Below are positions 45,568-54,121 of a DNA stretch of 64,000 nt, one piece after another. How positions within the stretch are numbered: position 1 is the first letter of the stretch; each line of letters starts with the position of its first letter. Origin of the DNA: Exercitatus varius (GTDB lineage Bacteria > Pseudomonadota > Gammaproteobacteria > Enterobacterales > Pasteurellaceae); contig NZ_JARQTO010000001.1 of assembly GCF_029577735.1 (NCBI RefSeq), forward strand, positions 62,001 to 126,000. The letters are read 5' to 3'. The position numbers and the translations under genes were made by a program. The notes beneath the pieces are model-generated. The model saw only the letters and a program-made list of their open reading frames with translations. It was not told where the DNA came from and did not search any database.

Positions 45568-46497
45568 ATGAAACCCATATTCCTTGAACTTCGTCATTTA
45601 AAAACCTTGCTGGCGCTGAAAGAAACGGGCTCCGTTTCTTCGGCGGCGCAACGGATTTACCTGACTCAATCCGCGCTTTCCCATCAAATCAAAGCTTTGG
45701 AAGATCAATACGGCTTGCCGCTGTTCGAACGCAAAAGCAATCCGTTGCGGTTTACCGCCGCCGGTGATCGGTTGATTCAACTGGCTAATGATATTTTGCC
45801 GAAAGTGGTGGCGGCGGAACGGGATTTGTCGCGGGTAAAGCAGGGCGAAGCGGGGGAATTGCGCATCGCAGTGGAATGTCATACCTGTTTCGATTGGCTG
45901 ATGCCGGCGATGGACAGTTTTCGTCAACATTGGCCGCTGGTGGAATTGGACATCGTATCGGGCTTTCATACCGATACGGTGGGATTGCTGTTAACCAACC
46001 GGGCGGATTGGGCGGTGGTGTCGGAAATTGAAGAAAATGACGACATCGTGCATAAACCGTTGTTTTCCTATGAGATGGTGGGAATTTGTGCGAAAGATCA
46101 TCCGCTGGCAAATAAAGAAGTGTGGGAAGCGGAAGATTTTGCCGAACAAACCTGGATTACTTATCCCGTGCCCGACGATATGTTGGATTTGTTACGCAAA
46201 GTGCTGAAACCGGCGGGTATTACGCCGCAACGGCGCACCAGCGAACTGACTATTGCCATTATTCAACTGGTGGCCAGTAAACGCGGCGTCGCGGCACTAC
46301 CGTTTTGGGCGGCCAAGCCCTATTTGGATCGCGGCTATGTCGTGGCGCGTAAGATTACCCGCCAAGGGTTGCAAAGCGATCTTTATTGCGCCTACCGAAA
46401 AGAAGATGCGGAAAGCGCTTATCTTGACGATTTTTATGAAACCGTAAAAACGCAAAGTTTTTCAACTTTACCGGGTTTGTCTGTTTTGGAGCGGTAA
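45568..46497 (+). CDS. metR: MetR, LysR-family regulator of methionine genes
   Basis: LysR-type regulator that uses homocysteine as co-effector in E. coli and activates metE, metH and related genes. The match to E. coli MetR runs along the sequence: ELRHLKTLLALKETGSVSSA, QSALSHQIKALEDQ, LRIAVECHTCFDWLMPAM and ITYPVPDDMLDLLRKVLKPAG. There is an ATG at 45559 too; 45568 is preferred by analogy with related proteins, but neither has a strong ribosome site. It overlaps azlC by one base (TAATG). Divergent from afuA. Confidence 0.88.
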   Translation: MKPIFLELRHLKTLLALKETGSVSSAAQRIYLTQSALSHQIKALEDQYGLPLFERKSNPLRFTAAGDRLIQLANDILPKVVAAERDLSRVKQGEAGELRIAVECHTCFDWLMPAMDSFRQHWPLVELDIVSGFHTDTVGLLLTNRADWAVVSEIEENDDIVHKPLFSYEMVGICAKDHPLANKEVWEAEDFAEQTWITYPVPDDMLDLLRKVLKPAGITPQRRTSELTIAIIQLVASKRGVAALPFWAAKPYLDRGYVVARKITRQGLQSDLYCAYRKEDAESAYLDDFYETVKTQSFSTLPGLSVLER

Positions 46498-47222
46498 TGG
46501 CAAATCGATCACAAATTTTTGCCGCGGCGAAAGCGGCATTCCCTTATTCTCTGCCGATGCTGGCGGGCTTTTTATTTCTCGGCATTTCCTACGGCGTGTA
46601 TATGCAGGCGCTGGGTTTTGGCGTGCTGTTTCCTTTGTTTATGGCGGCGCTGATTTATGCCGGTTCGGTGGAATTTATCGTCGCCACCGCTTTGGTTGCG
46701 CCCTTTGCGCCTGTCAGCACTTTGCTGGTGACCTTAATGGTAAGCGGTCGACAGGTTTTTTACGGTATTTCCATGCTGGAAAAATACGGTGCGTACGTGG
46801 GTAAAAAACGTTGGTATTTAATTGCCGCTCTGGTGGACGAAGCCTTTTCTCTGAATTACATGGCAACCGTTCCAACCGGCATCGACAGAGGCTGGTATTA
46901 CTTTTTTGTCAGCTTGTATCTGCATATTTACTGGATTTCCGGCGCAGTGCTGGGCAATGTGTTCGGTAATATCCTGCCGGTTAATCTACAAGGCGTCGAA
47001 TTTGCCATGACGGCGTTATTTATCGTGATTTTTGCGGAAAACTGGATGAAAGAAAAAGTGCACGACAGTTCGTGGCTGGGATTGGGAATTACTCTGTTTT
47101 TCCTGGTTACGGCGGGAAAAGAGCATTTCTTAATTCCGACTTTGTTTACGATTCTGGCGGTGCTGACGCTCAGACGCAACAAACTGGAAAATAAAATCAT
47201 TCGTTTGGAAAAGGTGGAATAA
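46497..47222 (+). CDS. azlC: AzlC-family amino acid exporter subunit
   Basis: Large subunit of a two-component exporter related to YgaZ and BrnF. 241 residues with several hydrophobic helices; block YAGSVEFIVATALVAP near residue 60 and the following VSGRQVFYGISML are family hallmarks. It begins within the metR stop codon and ends directly before azlD, so the three are one operon. YgaZH and BrnFE export branched-chain amino acids and methionine; linkage with metR suggests methionine or a related compound (inference). Confidence 0.85.
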   Translation: MANRSQIFAAAKAAFPYSLPMLAGFLFLGISYGVYMQALGFGVLFPLFMAALIYAGSVEFIVATALVAPFAPVSTLLVTLMVSGRQVFYGISMLEKYGAYVGKKRWYLIAALVDEAFSLNYMATVPTGIDRGWYYFFVSLYLHIYWISGAVLGNVFGNILPVNLQGVEFAMTALFIVIFAENWMKEKVHDSSWLGLGITLFFLVTAGKEHFLIPTLFTILAVLTLRRNKLENKIIRLEKVE

Positions 47223-47558
47223 ATGACATTAAGCCAACAAATCATCACCATTGCGATGGGCGTTGTCGGCGTGCATTTTTGCCGCTTACTGCCTTTTTGG
47301 ATTTTTCCGGCAAACCGTCCCATTCCTCATTATATTCGTTACTTGGGCAAAGTTTTGCCGGCCGCGATGTTCGGCATGCTGGTGATTTATTGCTTTAAGG
47401 ATATCGATCTGTTCACGGGCTATCACGGCATACCGAATTTTATCGCAGGCGCGGTAACCTTAGCCTTGCATTTGTGGAAGAAAAATATGTTTCTTTCCAT
47501 GGCCGCGGGCACGATTTTGTATATGATTTTAGTGCAGCAAGTGTTTGTGGCGGCGTAA
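47223..47558 (+). CDS. azlD: AzlD-family amino acid exporter subunit
   Basis: Small partner of AzlC, 111 residues with three to four hydrophobic helices (FCRLLPFWIFPANRPIPHYI is typical of AzlD/YgaH). The ATG directly follows the azlC stop codon. Expression and stability are probably coupled to AzlC. An uptake signal follows the stop codon. Confidence 0.83.
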   Translation: MTLSQQIITIAMGVVGVHFCRLLPFWIFPANRPIPHYIRYLGKVLPAAMFGMLVIYCFKDIDLFTGYHGIPNFIAGAVTLALHLWKKNMFLSMAAGTILYMILVQQVFVAA

Positions 47559-47714
47559 AGTGCGGTCAAATTTTGCGATGTTTTTTTACGCTATAAAAAT
47601 AAATATATAATTGATTCAAAAGAAAATTTCATTTTTCCTACCTAGATCAAGTAATTTCTTGTTTTATGCTTGCTCATCCTTATGGGCTCTTTTACAATAG
47701 ATTCAATTTTCGTT

Positions 47715-47830
47715 TACCGAGCTTGTGTGCCTAAGTTCTTCCGAACAGTCGGAGCGGAATAAGGCAGCAACGCCAGCGATGCGGTTTATCGCTCAGGGAT
47801 CCGTTGGAAACAATTGGTCCTACCGATTTT
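47715..47830 (+). promoter_or_regulatory. Probable Moco (molybdenum cofactor) riboswitch
   Basis: The 116 bases before moaA hold nested hairpins: GTTC-TTCC-GAAC (47735-47746), AGCGAT/ATCGCT (47776-47794) and a 3' part containing TTGGAAACAATTGGTCC (47804-47820). The layout resembles the Moco RNA motif known upstream of moaA in gammaproteobacteria including Pasteurellaceae. The call rests on position and general resemblance; the model was not run. Ends are approximate. Confidence 0.6.
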
Positions 47831-47844
47831 TGTAAAGGTATTCA

Positions 47845-48855
47845 ATGCAATCTATTCCTGTTAAAAACGCGGGCGAACGCCTTGTGGATGCGTTCCGGCG
47901 TACCTATTATTATCTGCGTTTGTCGATTACGGACGTGTGCAATTTCCGTTGTAATTACTGTCTGCCCGACGGTTATCGACCGTCGTCCGAGCGCGATAAA
48001 TTTCTGACTGTGGACGAAATCCGTCGGCTGGTATCCGCCTTTGCGACAATGGGCGCGCAGAAAGTCCGGATTACCGGCGGCGAACCGACGTTGCGTAAAG
48101 ATTTCCTTAAAATTGTGGAAAATATTACCGCACTTGACGGTATTCAGAAAGTCGCGCTGACGACCAACGGTTATCGTATGGCAAAAGACGTCGACGCCTG
48201 GAAAAACGCGGGGATTTCCTCTATTAACGTCAGCGTGGACAGCCTTGATCCGCGCATGTTTTATCAAATTACCGGCGAGAATAAATTTGCTGAAGTGATG
48301 CGCGGTATCGATCGCGCTTTCGAAGTCGGTTATCGCAAAATCAAAGTGAATTCCGTGCTGATGAAAGATCTTAACGAACGGGAGTTCGGCAAGTTTCTGG
48401 CATGGGTGAAAACTCGCCCGATTCAAATGCGCTTTATCGAGTTAATGCAAACCGGTGAAATGGACGCGTTTTTCCGTCGTCATCATCTTTCCGGACAAAT
48501 GTTGGCGGAAAAGCTTATTCTTGACGGCTGGCAGTTGCAACAAAAAGGCTTAACCGACGGGCCGGCAAAAGTTTTCCGGCATCCGGATTATGTCGGCGAA
48601 ATCGGTTTAATCATGCCGTACGAACCGAATTTTTGTGCGAGTTGCAACCGTCTGCGCGTATCGGCGAAAGGAAAATTGCATCTTTGTTTGTTTGGTGAGG
48701 AAGGCATCGATTTGCGTAATTTGTTACAACGTGATGATCAGCAATCCCTTTTACAGGCAAGTTTATTCGCAGCGTTACAGGGTAAACGGGAACATCATTT
48801 TCTTCATCAGGGCGACAGCGGTGTGCGTAAAAATTTATCAACAATCGGTGGTTAA
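47845..48855 (+). CDS. moaA: GTP 3',8-cyclase MoaA
   Basis: Radical-SAM enzyme that starts molybdenum cofactor synthesis from GTP. The first [4Fe-4S] site is C32, C36, C39 (CNFRCNYC); the second is CASCNRLR with a later cysteine in LHLC; the C-terminus ends in GG, which is needed for catalysis in MoaA. ITGGEPTLRKDF and NSVLMKDLN are family blocks. Length 336 is normal. It heads the moaA-C-D-E operon; moaB is missing, as in other Pasteurellaceae. Confidence 0.95.
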   Translation: MQSIPVKNAGERLVDAFRRTYYYLRLSITDVCNFRCNYCLPDGYRPSSERDKFLTVDEIRRLVSAFATMGAQKVRITGGEPTLRKDFLKIVENITALDGIQKVALTTNGYRMAKDVDAWKNAGISSINVSVDSLDPRMFYQITGENKFAEVMRGIDRAFEVGYRKIKVNSVLMKDLNEREFGKFLAWVKTRPIQMRFIELMQTGEMDAFFRRHHLSGQMLAEKLILDGWQLQQKGLTDGPAKVFRHPDYVGEIGLIMPYEPNFCASCNRLRVSAKGKLHLCLFGEEGIDLRNLLQRDDQQSLLQASLFAALQGKREHHFLHQGDSGVRKNLSTIGG

Positions 48856-48863
48856 CGGACAAC

Positions 48864-49340
48864 ATGACAGAATTTACTCATATTAATCAGAACGGCGAAG
48901 CAAACATGGTGGATGTGTCGGGCAAACAGGACACGGTTCGCGAAGCGCGTGCGGAAGCCTTTATCAGCATGAATGCGGAAACGTTGCAAATGATCATTGC
49001 AGGCAATCATCATAAAGGCGATGTTTTTGCCACCGCCCGAATCGCCGGCATTCAGGCGGCTAAACGAACCTGGGAATTGATCCCGTTGTGCCATCCGTTA
49101 TTGTTGTCAAAAATCGAAGTAAATTTGACCGCACTTCCCGAAACTCATCAGGTTCGCATTGAAAGCCTGTGCAAACTGACGGGTAAAACCGGTGTGGAAA
49201 TGGAAGCCTTAACTGCGGCCAGCGTGGCGGCGTTAACCATTTACGACATGTGCAAAGCCGTGCAAAAAGATATGGTGATTTCACAGGTGCGCCTGCTGGA
49301 AAAGTGCGGTGGAAAATCGGGACATTTTATTGCGGCATAA
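48864..49340 (+). CDS. moaC: Cyclic pyranopterin monophosphate synthase MoaC
   Basis: Converts the MoaA product into cyclic pyranopterin monophosphate. 158 residues, with MVDVSGKQDTVREARAEAFI at the N-terminus, the conserved LIPLCHPLLLSKIEV block, and the C-terminal GKSGHF; all are typical. It lies 8 bases after moaA and 9 bases before moaD. Confidence 0.95.
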   Translation: MTEFTHINQNGEANMVDVSGKQDTVREARAEAFISMNAETLQMIIAGNHHKGDVFATARIAGIQAAKRTWELIPLCHPLLLSKIEVNLTALPETHQVRIESLCKLTGKTGVEMEALTAASVAALTIYDMCKAVQKDMVISQVRLLEKCGGKSGHFIAA

Positions 49341-49349
49341 GGATTCGGC

Positions 49350-49595
49350 ATGATTAAAGTGTTATTTTTTGCGCAAACCCGCGAGATTATCGGTGTCGCA
49401 TCCACGGAAGTGGGCGATGAATTCCAAACCGCCGAGCAAATTCGCCGACATCTCGCCGCACAGGGCGAGCGTTGGGCGTTGGCTTTACAAGCGGGGAAAC
49501 TGCTGGTGGCGGTGAATCAAACGCTCGTACCTTTGGAAAGTGCGGTCAAATCCGGCGATGAAATTGCTTTTTTCCCGCCGGTGACTGGAGGCTGA
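49350..49595 (+). CDS. moaD: Molybdopterin synthase sulfur carrier subunit MoaD
   Basis: Ubiquitin-like 81-residue protein that carries the sulfur as a C-terminal thiocarboxylate; it ends in FFPPVTGG with the essential GG. The N-terminus IKVLFFAQTREIIG is typical. It forms the synthase with MoaE, whose gene starts one base after the stop codon. Confidence 0.95.
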   Translation: MIKVLFFAQTREIIGVASTEVGDEFQTAEQIRRHLAAQGERWALALQAGKLLVAVNQTLVPLESAVKSGDEIAFFPPVTGG

Positions 49596-49596
49596 T

Positions 49597-50049
49597 ATGT
49601 CAAACGTTCGCATTGCGGTGCAGGAAGCGGAATTCGACCAAAACGCCGAATATCGTTGGTTGTCGGAAAACCGTTCCGTGGGCGCCGCCACGATTTTTGT
49701 GGGTAAAGTGCGCGAGATGAATTTGGGCGATGAAGTGACAAGTTTGTACCTTGAGCATTATCCCGCCATGACGGAAAAAGCTTTACGCGAAATTGTCGAA
49801 GAAGCCAGACAACGTTGGGAGCTGCAACGGATTTCCGTCATTCACCGCGTGGGTTTGCTGCAAACCGGCGACGAAATTGTATTGGTGGGCGTGAGTTCCG
49901 CTCATCGCGGTGACGCCTATGCCGCCAACGAGTTTATTATGGATTATTTGAAAACCCGCGCGCCGTTTTGGAAGAAAGAACAAACCAATCAAGGCGAACG
50001 CTGGATCGAAAGCCGAGACAGCGATCATCAGGCGGCGGATAAATGGTAA
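49597..50049 (+). CDS. moaE: Molybdopterin synthase catalytic subunit MoaE
   Basis: Inserts two sulfurs into the pterin to make molybdopterin. The 150 residues include GAATIFVGKVREMN, LYLEHYPAMTEKAL, IHRVGLLQTGDEIVLVGVSS and the catalytic C-terminal FWKKEQTNQGERWIES. It is the last gene of the operon, followed by a terminator hairpin. Confidence 0.95.
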   Translation: MSNVRIAVQEAEFDQNAEYRWLSENRSVGAATIFVGKVREMNLGDEVTSLYLEHYPAMTEKALREIVEEARQRWELQRISVIHRVGLLQTGDEIVLVGVSSAHRGDAYAANEFIMDYLKTRAPFWKKEQTNQGERWIESRDSDHQAADKW

Positions 50050-50066
50050 ACGTAAAGGCAAATTGG

Positions 50067-50093
50067 AAAAGGGCGTAACATTACGCCCTTTTT
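50067..50093. terminator. Terminator of the moa operon
   Basis: AAAAGGGCGTAA and TTACGCCCTTTTT pair around a two-base loop (50067-50093), 18 bases after moaE. The symmetric ends suggest it also ends the convergent sirB-like transcript. Confidence 0.88.
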
Positions 50094-50101
50094 GATGGAA
50101 A

Positions 50102-50443
50102 TTAATGGCGATATCCCAGCCACATGGCGATAAGTAACGCTGCAAGTGCGAGGATAAAATCAAATGCTCTGGCTTGCTGCGTTTTTTTGCTGAAGAATTT
50201 TGCGGCACCGAGCGCATACACCACGAAACATAGCAGTTTTTCAACCATCCAGATTTCAAATCCGTAAATGAAAGCGAGCACAAGACCGCTTACTAATAGA
50301 ACGGTATCCGATAAGTGCGGTAGAATTTTTAATAGTTTTTTGGCACGCCAGTCTTTGCCGGCGAATTGCATGGCGCCTCGAATGATTAATAAAAACAGTG
50401 TTAAAAAAGCAAAAACAATGTGAAGTTGAACAAGGGTAGACAT
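50102..50443 (-). CDS. SirB-family membrane protein
   Basis: 113-residue protein with four hydrophobic helices, matching the SirB family (named for a link to Salmonella invasion gene expression, molecular role not settled). HIVFAFLTLFLLIIRGAMQF and LKILPHLSDTVLLVSGLVLAF are typical. The ATG at 50443 with CAGGAG upstream is preferred over the TTG just before it. It lies downstream of kdsC, possibly in the same leftward transcript. Confidence 0.75.
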   Translation of the reverse strand: MSTLVQLHIVFAFLTLFLLIIRGAMQFAGKDWRAKKLLKILPHLSDTVLLVSGLVLAFIYGFEIWMVEKLLCFVVYALGAAKFFSKKTQQARAFDFILALAALLIAMWLGYRH

Positions 50444-50488
50444 CAATCACTCTCCTGATTATTTAGTTAAATTGTAAAGTTATTTCGG

Positions 50489-51031
50489 CTATTGCGCCAT
50501 ATTTTTCACGGTTTTCAAAAAGCCTTTCGCCGTACTAAAGACATCCGTTTTGTTTTGGGCGGTTAAAATCAGATCGGACATTTCGCGAAATGCGCCTTTT
50601 CCGCCGCCGAGTGTCAGCACGTAATCGGCATGTTGTTTTACGTATTGGGGCGCATCGTTAACGGCAAATGCCACACCGCACACCGCAAATGCCGGCAAAT
50701 CTACACTATCGTCGCCGATATAGGCGGTTTGTTCCGCCGTGACGCCCGCTTGTTTTATCAGCTCCAAACAGGCGCTTTCTTTTTCCAGTTTACCGAGATA
50801 AGCCAGTTTAATACCTAAATCTTCGATGCGACGTTGTAAAATAGGCGATGAACGTCCCGATAATACGGCGACCTGAATGCCTTGTTCCATCAGCATGCGG
50901 ATGCCTAATCCGTCGCGTACGTGGAAACTTTTAATCGCTTCGCCGTGGGCGTCGTAATGGAGTTGACCGTCGGTCAGAACGCCGTCGACATCGGTAATCA
51001 CAAATTTGATTTTTTGCAGTTTATTTTGCAT
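50489..51031 (-). CDS. kdsC: 3-deoxy-D-manno-octulosonate 8-phosphate phosphatase KdsC
   Basis: HAD-family phosphatase of the Kdo pathway for lipopolysaccharide. The nucleophile motif DVDGVLTDG is at residues 14-22, motif II is VAVLSGRS, and motif IV is YIGDDSVDLPA. Length 180 is typical of the capless C0 HAD phosphatases. It lies 55 bases downstream of kdsD in the same direction. Confidence 0.94.
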   Translation of the reverse strand: MQNKLQKIKFVITDVDGVLTDGQLHYDAHGEAIKSFHVRDGLGIRMLMEQGIQVAVLSGRSSPILQRRIEDLGIKLAYLGKLEKESACLELIKQAGVTAEQTAYIGDDSVDLPAFAVCGVAFAVNDAPQYVKQHADYVLTLGGGKGAFREMSDLILTAQNKTDVFSTAKGFLKTVKNMAQ

Positions 51032-51086
51032 TTATTTATTCCGAAAAAAGTAAAAAGAGCGGATACGCTCCGAATGAAAATATCCG

Positions 51087-52022
51087 TTACGATGAAAATT
51101 CCACCAATCCTACAACCTGATTCTCATCGTTCACAACTACCAATGAATGGATTTTTTTCTCTTTCATGAAAGATTCGGCGGCGGATAAGAATTCGTTTTG
51201 GTGGATGGTTTTCGGATTCCGCGTCATTAAGTCTCCGGCGGATTTATGCAAAGTTTGCGCGCCGTTTGCCGTCAGTGCGCGTCGAATGTCACCGTCGGTA
51301 ATAATGCCTTTCAGGGTTTGTTGTTCCATAACTAACGCCACGCCCATTCTGCCTTCGTTCATGACGGTTAAACAGTCGGTAAAACCGGTGGTTTCGGTTA
51401 CCACGGGCAGCCGGGTTTGCATTTGATCTTTTACTCGACACAGCAAACGACGTCCGAGGGAACCGCCCGGATGGAATTTAGCGAAATCAATCGGTTTGAA
51501 ATTGCGCGCATGAATTAACGCCACGGTTAACGCATCGCCCAAAGCCAGCGTGACTAAGGCGGAAGTCGTCGGCGCAAGATTGTTCGGACAGGCTTCACGT
51601 TCAACGGAAATGTCTAAAATAAAATCCGCATGTTTTCCCAGCGTCGAATTTGGGTTGCTGGTCAAGGCGACAATTTTATTGCCGAAATTTTTTAAGCTGG
51701 GAATGAGTTTGTTCACTTCGTCGCTTTCGCCGCTGTAAGAAATGAGAATAACCACGTCGATGGGTTTCAGCATGCCCAGATCGCCGTGGAAGGCTTCCGT
51801 CGGATGCAGAAAGAAACTCGGCGTGCCGGTGGAAGCGAGACTGGCGACGATTTTTTTGCCGATTAATCCGGATTTTCCGACTCCGCTGACGGCGACGCGT
51901 CCTTCGCAGCCAAGAACGAGATTTACCACGGCATCAAAAGTGCGGTCTAAATTTTGGCTTAATTTTGCCAGTGCCTGTTCTTCAATGGCAAGGGTTTCGC
52001 GCGCATTTTGCAAATAATCCAT
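51087..52022 (-). CDS. kdsD: D-arabinose 5-phosphate isomerase KdsD
   Basis: Isomerises ribulose 5-phosphate to arabinose 5-phosphate, the first step to Kdo. The SIS domain is at residues about 40-170 (VSGVGKSGLIGKKIVASLAS, HPTEAFHGDLGML), followed by two CBS domains (about 205-311). Length 311 is close to E. coli KdsD (328). With kdsC it forms the known kds pair. It contains an uptake signal near its 5' end. Confidence 0.93.
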   Translation of the reverse strand: MDYLQNARETLAIEEQALAKLSQNLDRTFDAVVNLVLGCEGRVAVSGVGKSGLIGKKIVASLASTGTPSFFLHPTEAFHGDLGMLKPIDVVILISYSGESDEVNKLIPSLKNFGNKIVALTSNPNSTLGKHADFILDISVEREACPNNLAPTTSALVTLALGDALTVALIHARNFKPIDFAKFHPGGSLGRRLLCRVKDQMQTRLPVVTETTGFTDCLTVMNEGRMGVALVMEQQTLKGIITDGDIRRALTANGAQTLHKSAGDLMTRNPKTIHQNEFLSAAESFMKEKKIHSLVVVNDENQVVGLVEFSS

Positions 52023-52197
52023 CTGATGTCCTTATAAGATTGCGAATGCTTGCAGGGGAATCCCGGCGCCTAAAACTTAACAAGTTGAAGCGCGCGCGAT
52101 ACATCCTGCAAATGGACGTGCGGTTAAAATAAAAGTGCGGTCATTTTACAGCAACTTTTGATTTCGCTCTAGCATAAAATCCGCTATACTACGCGCC

Positions 52198-52588
<391 letters not shown>

Positions 52589-52659
52589 ATTATTCACGAA
52601 ATAACGGCGAGTCGATTGACCCGCCGTTATGCTTTTAGCCGAATATTTCCGTTGTGGAA

Positions 52660-52971
52660 TTATTTTTGTTGGGTTAAAAATTCTGCGATATTTTTCATAT
52701 CCGATTCGCTCAACCGTTCTTTCACGCTGTTGCCGGCGCCTTGAATTTCACCGCTTTTTCGCTTGGACAGCGCCGTTACGATTTGTTCCGCCGTAAAATG
52801 GCGGATAACGGCGGATTGGCCCATGGCGGGCTTTTCGCCTTGTTTACCGTGACAAGTGGCGCATTGCTGTTTATAGATGCGTTCGCCTTTTTTTAGATCC
52901 GCATTATTATCCGCCTGTACCGCAAGAGGCAGCGCGTAAAGTGCGGTCAAAATTAGCCGAGTTTTTTTCAT
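52660..52971 (-). CDS. Small periplasmic c-type cytochrome
   Basis: 103 residues: a signal peptide (residues 1-20, ending AVQA), then a single-heme domain with CATCH at C37-C40-H41; a methionine such as M50 may be the sixth ligand. Last gene of the P19/FTR1 ferrous iron locus, one base after the thioredoxin-like gene. In Campylobacter this position holds a thioredoxin-like gene, so the cytochrome may provide the redox partner here (inference). Predicted periplasmic. Confidence 0.85.
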   Translation of the reverse strand: MKKTRLILTALYALPLAVQADNNADLKKGERIYKQQCATCHGKQGEKPAMGQSAVIRHFTAEQIVTALSKRKSGEIQGAGNSVKERLSESDMKNIAEFLTQQK

Positions 52972-52972
52972 G

Positions 52973-53458
52973 TTAACCTTTAAATAATTTTTGTAACGTT
53001 TCTTCGGGGATGAGTCCTTCGTATTTTGCCTGAATGTTTCCTTCGGGCGAAATGACGAAGCTAGTTGGCGTGCCCGTTACGCCATAGCGTTCGCCGGTGA
53101 TTTTCAATTGATCTTTTAATACCGGTAAGCGAATTTTTTGTTTGGTGAGCAACGATTGGATGTCCGCGTTTTCGCCGTCGATGTTGATGGCCACAATTTC
53201 CACTTTTCCCGGATATTCGCCCGCCATTTTTTCTAATGTTTTCAGTTCCGCCACACAGACACCGCAAGTGCCGGACCAGAAACTCATCAGTAGCGTTTTG
53301 CCGCGGAATCGATTTAATTCCGCTTGGTTGCCTTGTAAATCGAACGCAGCAATATCGGGCGCTTTTTTTCCGATTTCCGCGGTTTGCTCTTTGCAGCCGA
53401 ATAAAACAACGGAAAAAACGACCGCACTTAGAACAGCGAGTAAAGTATTAATGCGCAT
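52973..53458 (-). CDS. TlpA-like thioredoxin lipoprotein
   Basis: 161 residues. Signal with lipobox LFGC (C22), then a thioredoxin fold with the active-site CGVC (C65, C68) in FWSGTCGVCVAEL and the cis-proline loop GTPTSF. Probably membrane-anchored in the periplasm and acting as a reductant. The frame is open to 53476, but the ATG at 53458 has AAGGA eight bases upstream. It overlaps the ATPase gene by 11 bases and is adjacent to the cytochrome gene. Corresponds to the thioredoxin-like genes of the P19 locus. Confidence 0.85.
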   Translation of the reverse strand: MRINTLLAVLSAVVFSVVLFGCKEQTAEIGKKAPDIAAFDLQGNQAELNRFRGKTLLMSFWSGTCGVCVAELKTLEKMAGEYPGKVEIVAINIDGENADIQSLLTKQKIRLPVLKDQLKITGERYGVTGTPTSFVISPEGNIQAKYEGLIPEETLQKLFKG

Positions 53459-54119
53459 TGCGTTCTTCCTTGACAAATTTACCGTGGTGAAAATAAATGA
53501 TCCGATCCGCTAATTCGCCCAGTTCCGGATTGTGCGTGACCATCACGATAGTTCGCCCTTGTTTATTGAGATCCTGCAGTAATTTGAGCACCAGCGCTTC
53601 GTTTTGTTCGTCCAGATTTCCGGTGGGTTCGTCGGCAAAAATCACCGGCGGCTGGTTGACTAATGCCCGGGCGATGCAAACCCGTTGCTGTTCACCGCCG
53701 GAAAGCTGGCTGGGACGGTGCGACACGCGTTCTCCCAGTCCCACTTGTTCAAGTACGGCGCGCGCCGCCTGTTCATCGATAACGCTGTGATAATGCTGTG
53801 CCAGCATCACGTTTTCCAATGCGGTTAAATAGGGAATCAGGTGGAATTGCTGGAACACCAGGCCGATTTTTTCGGCACGGAAGCGTTGGCGTCCCGTTTC
53901 GTCAAGCTGCGCCGCATCTATGCCGTCTAAAATTACTTTGCCTTCGGTTGCGGTGTCCAAACCCGACAGAATATTCATTAAGGTGGTTTTTCCCGAACCG
54001 GATGCGCCCATAATGGCGACAAATTCCCCTTTTTTGATTTGAATATTGATGTCTTCCAATGCGGTGACGGCTCCGAATCGTTTATACAAATGTTGGGTTT
54101 CAATAACGTAATTTGACAA
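53448..54119 (-). CDS. ABC transporter ATPase of the P19 iron locus (MacB/LolD type)
   Basis: 223 residues. Walker A GASGSGKTT is near residues 34-42, the signature LSGGEQQRVCIARAL follows, Walker B is VIFADEPTGNLD. The short subfamily with no C-terminal domain pairs with FtsX-type permeases of the MacB/LolCDE class. The partner permeases are encoded directly upstream. It lies 2 bases after the second permease and overlaps the thioredoxin-like gene. Confidence 0.87.
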   Translation of the reverse strand: MSNYVIETQHLYKRFGAVTALEDINIQIKKGEFVAIMGASGSGKTTLMNILSGLDTATEGKVILDGIDAAQLDETGRQRFRAEKIGLVFQQFHLIPYLTALENVMLAQHYHSVIDEQAARAVLEQVGLGERVSHRPSQLSGGEQQRVCIARALVNQPPVIFADEPTGNLDEQNEALVLKLLQDLNKQGRTIVMVTHNPELGELADRIIYFHHGKFVKEERNAH

Positions 54120-54121
54120 AA

